In this document: positions 1-8,168 of the stretch, piece by piece | Numbering within the stretch: position 1 is the stretch's first letter | Layout of the letters: each line of letters begins with the position of its first letter | Assembly: GCF_039830145.1 (NCBI RefSeq) | Contig: NZ_CP156083.1 | Span: 62,001-126,000, forward strand | DNA length: 64,000 nucleotides | Direction: 5' to 3' | From: Croceibacterium sp. TMG7-5b_MA50 | Lineage (GTDB): Bacteria; Pseudomonadota; Alphaproteobacteria; Sphingomonadales; Sphingomonadaceae | Program-made: the position numbers and the translations under genes | The notes under the pieces: model-generated | What the model was told of the DNA's origin: nothing | Databases searched by the model: none | What the model saw: only the letters and a program-made list of their open reading frames with translations

Positions 1-882
1 GTCCTGCTGGACCTGGCGGGCGAGGTGCGCGAGCGGCGCACCCGCGACATCGCCTTCCCCATGCCGGCCGACGTGAAGGCGTTCGTTCACGAACACATGG
101 CAGAGCTGCGAGCGGCTGGAGCGTTCAACCCCGACACGGTGTTGGGCGTCGGCGTCGCCATCCCCGACGATCTGGGCCGCATCGCCCTGCCGGGCCAGCC
201 GGCGGGTTATGCCGCGTGGAGCGATATCGACCTGCCCGCCTTGCTGGCGGAGGAACTGCCCTGGAACATCCACATCGACAATGATGCGGCGGCAGCCGCG
301 CTGGGCGAGGCGCAGAGCGGCACCGCGTTCGAGATGCCGACCTTCTTCTACCTGCTGATCGCTGCCGGTCTGGGTGGCGGTCCGGTCGTCGACCGCACGT
401 ACCACCGCGGGGCCCATGCCCGCAGCGGGGAGCTGGGCCTGATGCCCGATGCCACCGGCGGGCAGCCCGGCGCTCTGGTGCAGGATACGGTGTCCATGTC
501 CGCGCTGGCGCAACGCTTGGCGGAGGCGGGCTTCCCCGCGCTGCCGCGGGCGCAGATGGTCGATGGCGAACCGGCGGTGGCGCAGGTGGTCGATCGCTGG
601 ATCGCCGACGCGGCACGTTCCCTGATGGCGCCGCTGGTGGCGGTGCAATGCCTGCTTGACCCCGACGCCATCTTGCTGGGCGGGCGGCTGCCCATGCCGC
701 TGATGCAGCGACTGGCGGCGGCGCTGGAAAGCGCCCTGGCCGATGTGCCGCTGCCCGCGCGTGCGGCGATCCTGCCCGCTACCATGGCGGAGGATGCGCC
801 CGCGATCGGCGCTGCCATGCTGCCGTTCCTGGATTATCTGCTGCCGTCCGATGCCAACCTGATGCAAGTTGGTAGAACATAA
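1..882 (+). CDS. ROK family protein, probable transcriptional regulator (5' end outside window)
   Basis: The reading frame is open from base 1 (VLLDLAGEVRERR...), so the N-terminus, including any winged-helix DNA-binding domain, lies upstream of the window. The visible part is the ROK sugar-kinase-like fold: a DND motif (around base 278) in the catalytic-base position, then GLGGGPVV followed by a GELGLMP segment, and near the end LLGGRLP, all typical ROK landmarks. Oddly, the zinc-binding CxCGxxGCxE cluster that normally follows the GELGH/GELGL segment is missing; the downstream kinase has it. The VLLDLAGEV opening matches the linker that follows the HTH in NagC/XylR-type regulators, so a sugar-responsive repressor is more likely than a kinase, but that is inference. 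An 80-base gap separates it from the ROK kinase, so the two probably form an operon. Confidence 0.75.
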   Translation, partial: VLLDLAGEVRERRTRDIAFPMPADVKAFVHEHMAELRAAGAFNPDTVLGVGVAIPDDLGRIALPGQPAGYAAWSDIDLPALLAEELPWNIHIDNDAAAAALGEAQSGTAFEMPTFFYLLIAAGLGGGPVVDRTYHRGAHARSGELGLMPDATGGQPGALVQDTVSMSALAQRLAEAGFPALPRAQMVDGEPAVAQVVDRWIADAARSLMAPLVAVQCLLDPDAILLGGRLPMPLMQRLAAALESALADVPLPARAAILPATMAEDAPAIGAAMLPFLDYLLPSDANLMQVGRT

Positions 883-961
883 TAAAACAAGACATTTACT
901 TTAGTTGGTGTTGAGCTACGGTGCCGCCAGCGTTGCAAAAGACGCGCTGGGGAGGAGAGAC

Positions 962-1915
962 GTGCACCAGCCTTTATCTCATGCCGGGCCGTTGGCGCTG
1001 GGCATCGACTTCGGCGGTACGAAGATCGAGGCTAATGTGCTCGATGCCGCTGGCGGCGTGCTGTGGCGTCGGCGCGATCTCAATCCGGGCAGCTACGACG
1101 CGGCGCTAGCCGTTATCGGCCAGCTGGTGATGGCGGCGGAGCAGGCGGTGGGTGCGCGCTGCACGATCGGCATCGGTGCGCCGGGGTCTCCTTCGCCGCA
1201 AACTGGGCTGATGCGCAACGCGAACTCCGTGTACCTAAACGGCCGGGCCTTCGCCGCCGATCTGGAACGGGCGCTGGGCCGGCCGGTCCGGCTGGCGAAC
1301 GATGCCAATTGCCTCGCCGTTTCGGAAGCGGCCGATGGTGCGGCGGCGGACGCGGCGTCTGTCTTCGCGGTTATCATAGGGACGGGTCTCGGCGGTGGGC
1401 TGGTGGTCGGCGGCGCGGGCGTCTTGGGGGCGCACGGCATCGCCGGGGAGATCGGCCACCTGCCACTGCCCTGGCAGACCGGCGCGGAACTGGATGCGCC
1501 CGCCTGCTGGTGCGGCCTGACCGGCTGTTGCGAGACCTGGGTATCGGGCACCGGCTTCGCCCGTGCCTTCCACGCGGCGAACGGCTACGCCCTGTCCGCG
1601 CCGGAGATCGTCGCCGGTGCGCGCGACGGCGATCCCGCTGCCATGATTGCGCTCGACGCCTATATCAACCGGCTGGGGCGGGTGCTGGCGCTGATCGTCA
1701 ACCTGCTGGATCCGGCGGTGATCGTGCTGGGGGGCGGCATGTCCAAGGTGGACGAACTCTACCCCGCGCTTCCCGCGATCGTGCATCGATACGCCTTTTC
1801 CGATCTGTGGGACGGCAGCATCGTGCCCGCGCGCTGGGGCGATGCATCGGGCGTACGCGGCGCGGCGCGGTTATGGGCAGGGGCGGCCATGGCGGGTTCG
1901 GGCGTCGGGTCATGA
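962..1915 (+). CDS. ROK family sugar kinase (glucokinase/fructokinase type)
   Basis: A 317-aa cytoplasmic kinase that should phosphorylate a hexose released by the neighbouring glycosidases. The phosphate-binding DFGGTK motif is at residues 16-21, the catalytic Asp of the NDAN motif at about residue 114, and a complete ROK zinc cluster, CWCGLTGCCE, at residues 182-191. LGGGM follows near the C-terminus. The GTG start at 962 was chosen because GGGGAGGAGAG lies just upstream; an in-frame TTG at 905 has no such support. The stop overlaps an ATG at 1912 (ATGA), and the next gene starts 27 bases on, so kinase and GH97 are co-transcribed. Substrate cannot be read from sequence; glucose, fructose, mannose and allose kinases all occur in this family. 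Confidence 0.88.
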   Translation: MHQPLSHAGPLALGIDFGGTKIEANVLDAAGGVLWRRRDLNPGSYDAALAVIGQLVMAAEQAVGARCTIGIGAPGSPSPQTGLMRNANSVYLNGRAFAADLERALGRPVRLANDANCLAVSEAADGAAADAASVFAVIIGTGLGGGLVVGGAGVLGAHGIAGEIGHLPLPWQTGAELDAPACWCGLTGCCETWVSGTGFARAFHAANGYALSAPEIVAGARDGDPAAMIALDAYINRLGRVLALIVNLLDPAVIVLGGGMSKVDELYPALPAIVHRYAFSDLWDGSIVPARWGDASGVRGAARLWAGAAMAGSGVGS

Positions 1916-1941
1916 TCGCGGCGGGATCAGGGGAGGTGCGG

Positions 1942-3921
1942 ATGCGTGCGGGAAGTCTGTTGGCCGGCGCGGCCTTGGGCTGTCTCCTCGCGCTGCCGGC
2001 GCTGGCGCAAAGCCCGGCGCAACCGCTGGAATTGCAATCGCCCGATGGCCGCAACGTGGTGCGCGTGGCGACCGATGCGCAAAGCCGCCCGACTTACACG
2101 GTGCTGCGCGACGGGCAGGTGATCCTGGCCCCGTCCGCCATCGTGCTGGAGTTGACCGATGATCGCATCGGCCCCGGCATGGCCATCGCTGGTGCCGACC
2201 GGCGCGACGGGGCCGAGACCTACCCCATCGTGGCCGGCAAGGCGGCTGAAGGGGGCGCGCCCTATCGCGAACTGACCGTGCATTTCCGCGAGAGCGGCGC
2301 CGAGCCGCGCAGCATGGACGTGGTGCTGCGCGCCTATGACGATGGGGTGGCGTTCCGCACCGTGCTGCCGGTGCAGCCGCGCACGGCGGCGACGCTGGTG
2401 CGCGACGAGCTGACCGAGTTCCGCTTTGCGCAGGCGTACGAATGCTGGGGCTTCAACACCGGGAGCTTCGGCCGCAGTCATGAGGGCGAGTTCGATCCGA
2501 TCGATACCACCCGCACGCACGAACACAATCTGTTCGACGTGCCGTTCCTGTGCCGCACGGACCGCGCCGCTTTCGCCTTGGCGGAGGCGGATCTCACCGA
2601 TTTTGCCGGCATGTACCTGACCGGGCGCGGCGATGGCGGGCTGGGCCTCAGGGCCAAGCTGTCACCATCCCTGGACGATCCACGTGTGGCCGTGCGTACG
2701 CGCGTCGGCAGCCCGGTCGCGACGCCGTGGCGGGTGGTGATGCTGGGCGATCATGCGGGCGAGTTGCTGGATTCTACGCTGCTGACCGATCTCGCCGAAC
2801 CGTCGCGGCTCGCCGACACCGGCTGGATCAAACCCGGCCTGTCCGCATGGGACTGGTGGAACGGTCCCAGCCTCGCCGCGGTGCCGCAGGCCGGTATCAA
2901 CACCGCGACGGCCAAGGCGTTTATCGACTTTGCCGCCGCCAATGGCCTTCCATACATGATGGTGGACGAAGGGTGGTATGCCGGTGCCGGCGGGGCAGGC
3001 GTCGTGCGCCCCGGCGCGGACGTGACCCGCACGGCGCCCGGCTTCGACCTGGCCGAAGTAGTGCGTTACGGGCGGGACCGCGGCGTCGGCATCTGGCTGT
3101 GGACCAACTGGCGCGCGCTGGACGCGCAGATGGAGGAGGCGCTCACCGTCTACGAACAGGCGGGCGTCGCCGGCATCAAGGTCGATTTCATGGACCGGGA
3201 CGACCAGTGGATGGTGAACTGGTACACGAAGCTGCTGTCCGCCGCCGCGCGGCATCGCCTGATGGTCAACCTGCACGGTGCCTTCGCCCCGCGCGGGCTG
3301 ACGCGCACCTTCCCCAACTTCATGACGCAGGAAGGCGTGCTGGGCGCCGAATACAACAAGTGGACCGGGCGGATCACGGCGGAACACAATGTCATGCTCG
3401 CCTATACGCGCGGCATGCTGGGGCCGATGGACTACACCCCCGGCGGGTTCCGCAACACGGCGCCCGCCGACTTCACGGTGCAGAGCACGCTGCCCAACGT
3501 CCAGACAACGCGCGCGCACGGGCTGGCGATGTATGCGGTCTATCTCTCCCCAGTGGGCATGGTGTCGGACAGCCCCGACACCTACGCCGCCAGCCCCGCC
3601 GGGCTGGATTTCATCCGGCAGGTGCCGGCGAGCTGGGACGAGACGCGGTTCCTGGCGGGAGAGGTCGGCGAATGGATCGCGGTTGCCCGGCGCAAGGGTA
3701 CTGACTGGTATGTGGGGGTGATGAACGGCCTGGAGGGCCGCACTGTGGAATTGCCGCTGGCGAAGCTCGGCCCCGCCTTCACAGTCGAACACTGGCTGGA
3801 CGGCAGCGCGCCTGACGCGGTTGAGACAGGCAGCCGGCAGGTGCACACGCGCCGCCCGCTGCGCGTGAAGCTGGCGCCGTCCGGCGGGGCCGCGATGATC
3901 CTGCGGCCGGCGGCCGATTAG
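1942..3921 (+). CDS. Glycoside hydrolase family 97, alpha-galactosidase/alpha-glucosidase type
   Basis: A 659-aa exported enzyme with a cleavable signal peptide (MRAGSLLAGAALGCLLALPALAQ). The GH97 layout is clear: N-terminal beta-sandwich, central TIM barrel with DEGWYAG, IWLWTNW, GIKVDFMDRDDQWM and TQEGVLGAEYNKW motifs, and a C-terminal beta domain. Family knowledge: inverting GH97 members (SusB) lack a nucleophile in the VDF motif, whereas retaining members use its Asp. Here Asp415 is present and Glu464 (TQEG) is the likely acid/base, pointing to the retaining, alpha-galactosidase-like group. The start at 1942 has GGGGAGG at good spacing; ATG 1912 would place 10 extra residues before the signal. 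The 3' end overlaps the convergent GH5 gene by 4 bases. Probably periplasmic, acting on an alpha-linked galactose or glucose side chain. Confidence 0.9.
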   Translation: MRAGSLLAGAALGCLLALPALAQSPAQPLELQSPDGRNVVRVATDAQSRPTYTVLRDGQVILAPSAIVLELTDDRIGPGMAIAGADRRDGAETYPIVAGKAAEGGAPYRELTVHFRESGAEPRSMDVVLRAYDDGVAFRTVLPVQPRTAATLVRDELTEFRFAQAYECWGFNTGSFGRSHEGEFDPIDTTRTHEHNLFDVPFLCRTDRAAFALAEADLTDFAGMYLTGRGDGGLGLRAKLSPSLDDPRVAVRTRVGSPVATPWRVVMLGDHAGELLDSTLLTDLAEPSRLADTGWIKPGLSAWDWWNGPSLAAVPQAGINTATAKAFIDFAAANGLPYMMVDEGWYAGAGGAGVVRPGADVTRTAPGFDLAEVVRYGRDRGVGIWLWTNWRALDAQMEEALTVYEQAGVAGIKVDFMDRDDQWMVNWYTKLLSAAARHRLMVNLHGAFAPRGLTRTFPNFMTQEGVLGAEYNKWTGRITAEHNVMLAYTRGMLGPMDYTPGGFRNTAPADFTVQSTLPNVQTTRAHGLAMYAVYLSPVGMVSDSPDTYAASPAGLDFIRQVPASWDETRFLAGEVGEWIAVARRKGTDWYVGVMNGLEGRTVELPLAKLGPAFTVEHWLDGSAPDAVETGSRQVHTRRPLRVKLAPSGGAAMILRPAAD

Positions 3922-5261
3922 GCCGGCACCCGCCCGATCGCGGCGGCATGGTCGGCGATCAGGCGGATCGTGCTGTCGCCGGTGAAGATGCCGTACCAGC
4001 CCTGCGGTTCGTGCGGGGGGTCGCCCATATATTGCCGGTCTCCGTCGCGGAAGCGGTAGTCGGCATGCGCCGCGCGCGCCTCCCCATTCCAGGCCCAGAA
4101 GTTCGTCCCCACGATCGGCCCACTCTCGTCCATGCTACGCAGCGTGGCGGCATGTATCTGGCGGTAGAAGCGATCCTTGTAGGTGGTGGGCGCCGCCGGA
4201 TCGTTGCTGCCGCCATCGCGGGGGTAGCCGAATTCCTCGATCACCATGGGCTTGCCCAACTGGCGGGCCAGCGCCTCGTGTCGGGCGATGTAGTCGGCCA
4301 CCTGCGCCTGCCCACCGTCATAGGTGCCGGGCAGGTCCCGCTGATCCACCCAGCCCCAGTTGTTGGGCCAAATATGCACGGTCAGGTAGTCGATCGCATC
4401 CGGCCGGTGCGCTGCGAGCGCGATGTCCGGCTGCTCCAGCGAACCCTTCAGCCCCTCGCTGCCGGTGGACACCAGGTGATTGGGGTCGAGCGACTTGATG
4501 AAGCGGGCCGTTCCCTCCACCCAGCCGGTGAATTGCGGCAGGTCGGCATGCGCCATGTCGCCCGCCGGGCGCGGCTCGTTGGCGAGCTGCCAGCTCATGA
4601 TCGTGGGATCGTCGGCATAGCGCATGCCCGTCACGCCGTTGGTGCGGGTCACAATTGTGCGGATCCAGTCGCGATACAGCGCCTGCGCCGCCTCGCTGGC
4701 GTAGAACTGCGCATTCATGTTGGCAAAGGCCGGCCAGGGATGCGCCGGATCGTTCATGTCGATGTAACGGCCGCCATTCACGTAAGTGAGGTAGGTCATC
4801 ATGCCGCCCGACCATTCCCAAAAATTGGTCAGTGCCAGCACCGCCCGCATGCCCCGCGCGGCCATCTCCGCCAGGGCGAAATCGAGACCGCCCAGCAGCG
4901 CCGCGTTGTAATCTTCGCCCGCATCGCGGAAGCCCGGCTTGATCGAGTTGCGCAAGGGGCCTTCCTCGCCCGAGGCCATGATGCGCAGATTGGTGACGCC
5001 CATCGCCCGCAGCGTGTCCAGCTCGCGCCGCAGCCGTGCACGGTCGCCATAGGGCGCATCGGCGCCGAGCCAGGCGGCGTACCAGACATTCGCCCCGACG
5101 AAGCGGTACGGCTCCGTCCCCGCCATCAGGCGCATGCCGTCGCGGCGGATGAACGCGGCGGGACGATGGCCGCCGGTGGCTGGATGGGGGCCGGCGGCGG
5201 TGCAGCCGGCCAGAACGGCGCTGCCCGCTAAGAAAGCGCGGCGATCGATGCTGTGCGTCAC
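3918..5261 (-). CDS. GH5-type endo-beta-mannanase-like lipoprotein
   Basis: A 447-aa clan-A glycosidase. The N-terminus MTHSIDRRAFLAGSAVLAGC combines a twin-arginine-like motif with a lipobox (LAGC, Cys20), so it is probably a lipoprotein. Catalytic landmarks are the acid/base Glu229 in SWQLANEPRP and the nucleophile Glu342/343 in MVIEEFGYPRDGG, as in the GH5_7 mannanase group; TNFWEWSGG and HIWPNNW are also characteristic. The start is GTG at 5261, preceded by GGGAGGAG seven bases away, which overlaps the end of the GH35 gene 16 bases upstream. It is the last gene of the TBDR, GH105, GH35, GH5 transcription unit. Mannan specificity is a family-level guess; other beta-linked mannosyl or glucosyl substrates are possible. 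Confidence 0.85.
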   Translation of the reverse strand: MTHSIDRRAFLAGSAVLAGCTAAGPHPATGGHRPAAFIRRDGMRLMAGTEPYRFVGANVWYAAWLGADAPYGDRARLRRELDTLRAMGVTNLRIMASGEEGPLRNSIKPGFRDAGEDYNAALLGGLDFALAEMAARGMRAVLALTNFWEWSGGMMTYLTYVNGGRYIDMNDPAHPWPAFANMNAQFYASEAAQALYRDWIRTIVTRTNGVTGMRYADDPTIMSWQLANEPRPAGDMAHADLPQFTGWVEGTARFIKSLDPNHLVSTGSEGLKGSLEQPDIALAAHRPDAIDYLTVHIWPNNWGWVDQRDLPGTYDGGQAQVADYIARHEALARQLGKPMVIEEFGYPRDGGSNDPAAPTTYKDRFYRQIHAATLRSMDESGPIVGTNFWAWNGEARAAHADYRFRDGDRQYMGDPPHEPQGWYGIFTGDSTIRLIADHAAAIGRVPA

Positions 5262-5277
5262 GGTTCCGCTCCTCCCC

Positions 5278-6900
5278 TCAGCGCTTGGGATAGGTGGCGA
5301 TCTTCACCCGCAGCAATTGCGCCGCGGTGCTGAAATTCAGCCCCCAATCGACTTGATCGCCGTTCACCACCCGCTCGAACACCCAATTGCCGGCATCGTC
5401 ATAATGGCCCTGCTCGACCCGTTCGAAGATCAGGTTCGCTTCTTCAGGGTTGGCCATGGCGAAGTCGATTCGGGTGTTGAAGTCGGTCACCAGGAACTCG
5501 TCCGGCCCGATCTGCCCGATCGCCGCCCCGCCGGACGGATACTCGTTGCCGGTTGGCGGAGCATTGCCGAAATCTCCCCGCCCGAAGGAGGCGGTCACCT
5601 GATAGCGGCCGATCTGCTTCGCCTGCGCGTGGTTGGCAGCGGGGTCGGTCGGCTCCACGAAGCCCCAGGTCTTCCCTTCGAAGGCGAGCCGCGCCCACAA
5701 CCGCGCGATCGGGCGGAACAGCGCGTAATTGGCCGCGAACGGGGCCAGCGCCTCCGCATCCATCAGCGGGGTCACCGGGCGGCTGGTGCGGAAGCGGCTG
5801 TGATCGAGGCCGAACGGCGCCCAGCCGATCGCCCCGTCGCCCACCGCCGCGAAGAAGAACCGCGCATAATCGCGCGTGCGGCCCGTCTCGGGGATCATCA
5901 GCGGATTGTCCGCCCGGTTATAGGCGTCCAGGAACCCCTGATAGAGCGCCGGATCAGTGGTGTAGATGTCGGGCGCCAGCAGGTCGATGTTGGGGCCCGC
6001 CGCCTTCCACACGTCGATCACCGTGTTCGCCGGACCGCCGCTGGCATAGGTGTTGGGGTCCTGCCACTTGAACGGGCTGCCGGGAAGCGCCGCGTTCACA
6101 TACATGGGAATGGGCTTTACCGCCTTCCCCGCGGCGGCGATCCGGTCGATGTAACTGGCGACGTGCCATGAATGAAAGAACAGCTCCGCATCGCGGCCGA
6201 ACAGGTCGGACCAGGTGCCCGGCTGCTTGCCCAGGCGCTGCACCAGCGCATCGGGCACAGGGCCTGCAAACAGGCGGTTCGCCTCCGCCGAATGGTCGCG
6301 TGCCAGATTGTACGATCCCGCCTCGTTCTGGATCTGCACCATCAGCACGGTATTTTGCGGGTCCACCTGCCGCAGATGGTCGATGAAGGCAGTGAACGCG
6401 CGCGCATCCGCCTCCAACGTGCGTTCGCCATGGGGCGACAACGCGTAATGCAGCGTGCCGTCGGGCGCCAACATGCGCGGGAAACGGCCATTGTCCAGCT
6501 TCACCCAGGCGGGCGAATATTGCGGGTTGGTGTTCTTCCAGGTGGCGAACCACAGCAGCACCAGCCGCACGTTGCGTTCGCGCGCCTGCGCTAGCAGCAG
6601 GTCGAGATAGCTGAAGTCGAACTCCCCCTCGCGCGGCTCGATCTGCTCCCAGGCGATCGGCACCTCCAGCGTGTTGACGCCCAGCGTGTCCATGACCGGC
6701 CATACCTTGGGCATCATGGCGGGCCAGGCGCTGGAATTGTTCATCTGCGCGCCCAGCATCAGGAACGGCTCGCCATCGACCAGCAGCGCATGCCGGCCAT
6801 CCTGCGTCACGATGCGCGGCACCTCCGTCTCTTGCGCGGCGGTGACCGACGCCGCGCAGGCCAGCAGCAGCGTGGCCAGGAAGGAAAGGCCGAGGCGCAT
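5278..6900 (-). CDS. GH35-type beta-galactosidase with DUF5597-like C-terminal domain
   Basis: About 540 aa with a signal peptide (MRLGLSFLATLLLACAASVTAAQ), so periplasmic. The TIM barrel shows the GH35 pattern: VPIAWEQIEPREGEFDFS, the acid/base Glu in VQIQNEAGSY, and the nucleophile Glu in MIPETGRTRDYARFF. The C-terminal 150 residues (VTASFGRGDFG, DEFLVTDFNTRIDF) fit the DUF5597 domain usually attached to this bacterial GH35 subgroup. The ATG at 6900 has GGAG seven bases upstream; the longer reading frame from 6942 adds an unlikely hydrophilic leader. Likely removes terminal beta-galactose (or a related residue) from oligosaccharides imported by the upstream TBDR. Confidence 0.87.
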   Translation of the reverse strand: MRLGLSFLATLLLACAASVTAAQETEVPRIVTQDGRHALLVDGEPFLMLGAQMNNSSAWPAMMPKVWPVMDTLGVNTLEVPIAWEQIEPREGEFDFSYLDLLLAQARERNVRLVLLWFATWKNTNPQYSPAWVKLDNGRFPRMLAPDGTLHYALSPHGERTLEADARAFTAFIDHLRQVDPQNTVLMVQIQNEAGSYNLARDHSAEANRLFAGPVPDALVQRLGKQPGTWSDLFGRDAELFFHSWHVASYIDRIAAAGKAVKPIPMYVNAALPGSPFKWQDPNTYASGGPANTVIDVWKAAGPNIDLLAPDIYTTDPALYQGFLDAYNRADNPLMIPETGRTRDYARFFFAAVGDGAIGWAPFGLDHSRFRTSRPVTPLMDAEALAPFAANYALFRPIARLWARLAFEGKTWGFVEPTDPAANHAQAKQIGRYQVTASFGRGDFGNAPPTGNEYPSGGAAIGQIGPDEFLVTDFNTRIDFAMANPEEANLIFERVEQGHYDDAGNWVFERVVNGDQVDWGLNFSTAAQLLRVKIATYPKR

Positions 6901-6938
6901 GATGTTACTCCATTGATCGGGTCGGCGGCGATGCTCGC

Positions 6939-8099
6939 TCACCGGGGGGCACTGTCAAGTCGGGCGATCTCGGTCGCGGCCAGCAGGAAGGCGCCGACTC
7001 CGTAATATTGCGTGTCCGATGCGGCCACTTCCTCGGGCCGGTCGCTCACCTGCTGGACCCAGCCGAGCCGCCCGTCCGGCTGGATCGAGTCCACCAGAGC
7101 CGCCCAGCCGCGTCGCGCAACAGGCTCGTACTCGGCGCGCGGCAGGATGCCTTGGCGCACACCCCACGCTATGCCATAGGTGAAGAAGCCGGTGCCGCTG
7201 GATTCACGCGGCGACCCTTCGGGCGCGAGCAGGGACGGTGCCCAGGTCCCGTCGGCCTTTTGCAGGCTGCGCAACCTGTCCGCCATCTGGCGGAACAGCG
7301 TCACCATCCGCTCCCGCTCCGCGCTGCCTTCGGGCAAATAGGGGATGATCCGGGCCATGCCGGCGAACACCCAGCCATTGCCGCGCGCCCAGAACAGCTT
7401 GCGCTGCTGTTCGTCGCGCCGGTCGAAGAAGCGGCTGTCACGGAAATACAGCCGCTCCGCCGGATCGTAGAGGAAGTCGGTGATGGCCCAGAACTCGCGC
7501 AGGGCGAAGTCGCGGTATTTGGGGTCGCCGGTCTGCCGGCTCAGTTCCAGCATGGCCGGCGGCGCCATGAACAGCGCGTCGCACCAGCACCAGCGGGTCA
7601 GGCACTCGGCCGCGTCGTACCCTTCCGGCGGGACGTGGAACGCCAGCGTGGTGACGGCCGGCCGATCGACCACCCGGTCGAACGTCGCCTGCGTCGCCGT
7701 GCGTGCGGCCGGGCCCATGCCGTTCGCCGCCGCCCACAGATAGCTTTGCGTGATCACGTGGTCATCCGCGAAGTAGGGGCGTTCGCCCGGGCGCCAGTCG
7801 TTGCCGCGGCCCATGGCGATGATCGCGTCACGAATGGCCGGCGGGGCGCCCGCATCGGCCAGCGCGGTCATGCCGACCCAGAACACCGCCTGCTCCCACG
7901 CGCGCGGATTGCGGGTCGCATGGGTGGCGCGGCTGATGAGGTCCGCGTCCTGCATGCGGGCGAGTTGCCATTCGGCCAGCCGGGTGGCGAGGGCGATGGG
8001 CTCCGCCTCCCCGGCGGGTATCGCGGATCCTTGCGCGCTGGCGGTGGCGGGGCTGGCGATCATCGCGGCGGCGAGCAGCGCCAGCATTCGGACAAACAT
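6939..8099 (-). CDS. GH105-type unsaturated rhamnogalacturonyl hydrolase
   Basis: A 386-aa periplasmic enzyme with signal peptide (cleavage near ATASAQ). It has the (alpha/alpha)6 unsaturated-uronyl-hydrolase signature WCWCDALFMAPP at residues 170-181, with Asp174 in the catalytic position, plus FWARGNGWVFAGM and SSGTGFFTYGIAWG. Family knowledge: these enzymes remove the 4,5-unsaturated uronic acid that polysaccharide lyases leave at the non-reducing end; GH88 does the same to glucuronyl ends. No lyase gene is visible in the window, so the lyase must be elsewhere. SD AGGAG sits nine bases before ATG 8099. The gene lies 30 bases downstream of a strong terminator that follows the TBDR, so it is expressed by read-through or an overlooked promoter. 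Confidence 0.88.
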   Translation of the reverse strand: MFVRMLALLAAAMIASPATASAQGSAIPAGEAEPIALATRLAEWQLARMQDADLISRATHATRNPRAWEQAVFWVGMTALADAGAPPAIRDAIIAMGRGNDWRPGERPYFADDHVITQSYLWAAANGMGPAARTATQATFDRVVDRPAVTTLAFHVPPEGYDAAECLTRWCWCDALFMAPPAMLELSRQTGDPKYRDFALREFWAITDFLYDPAERLYFRDSRFFDRRDEQQRKLFWARGNGWVFAGMARIIPYLPEGSAERERMVTLFRQMADRLRSLQKADGTWAPSLLAPEGSPRESSGTGFFTYGIAWGVRQGILPRAEYEPVARRGWAALVDSIQPDGRLGWVQQVSDRPEEVAASDTQYYGVGAFLLAATEIARLDSAPR

Positions 8100-8123
8100 G
8101 CACCTTGCTCCTGAGACTACCCG

Positions 8124-8159
8124 AAAAAATGGCGCGCCGGGCAGGGACCCGGCGCGCCA
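8124..8159 (-). terminator. Intrinsic terminator between TBDR and GH105
   Basis: Read on the minus strand: a perfect 12-bp stem (arms 8159-8148 and 8141-8130), a six-base loop and then six consecutive T (complement of 8129-8124). It begins 9 bases past the TBDR stop codon and ends about 25 bases before the GH105 start. Confidence 0.92.
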
Positions 8160-8168
8160 GTTGAGGGA

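Noticed and set aside
1063-1941. Continuous frame upstream of the GH97 gene giving a 952-aa product
   Set aside because: The extra 293 residues are an Arg/Gly-rich out-of-frame read of the ROK kinase, and a clear SD and signal peptide mark the start at 1942.
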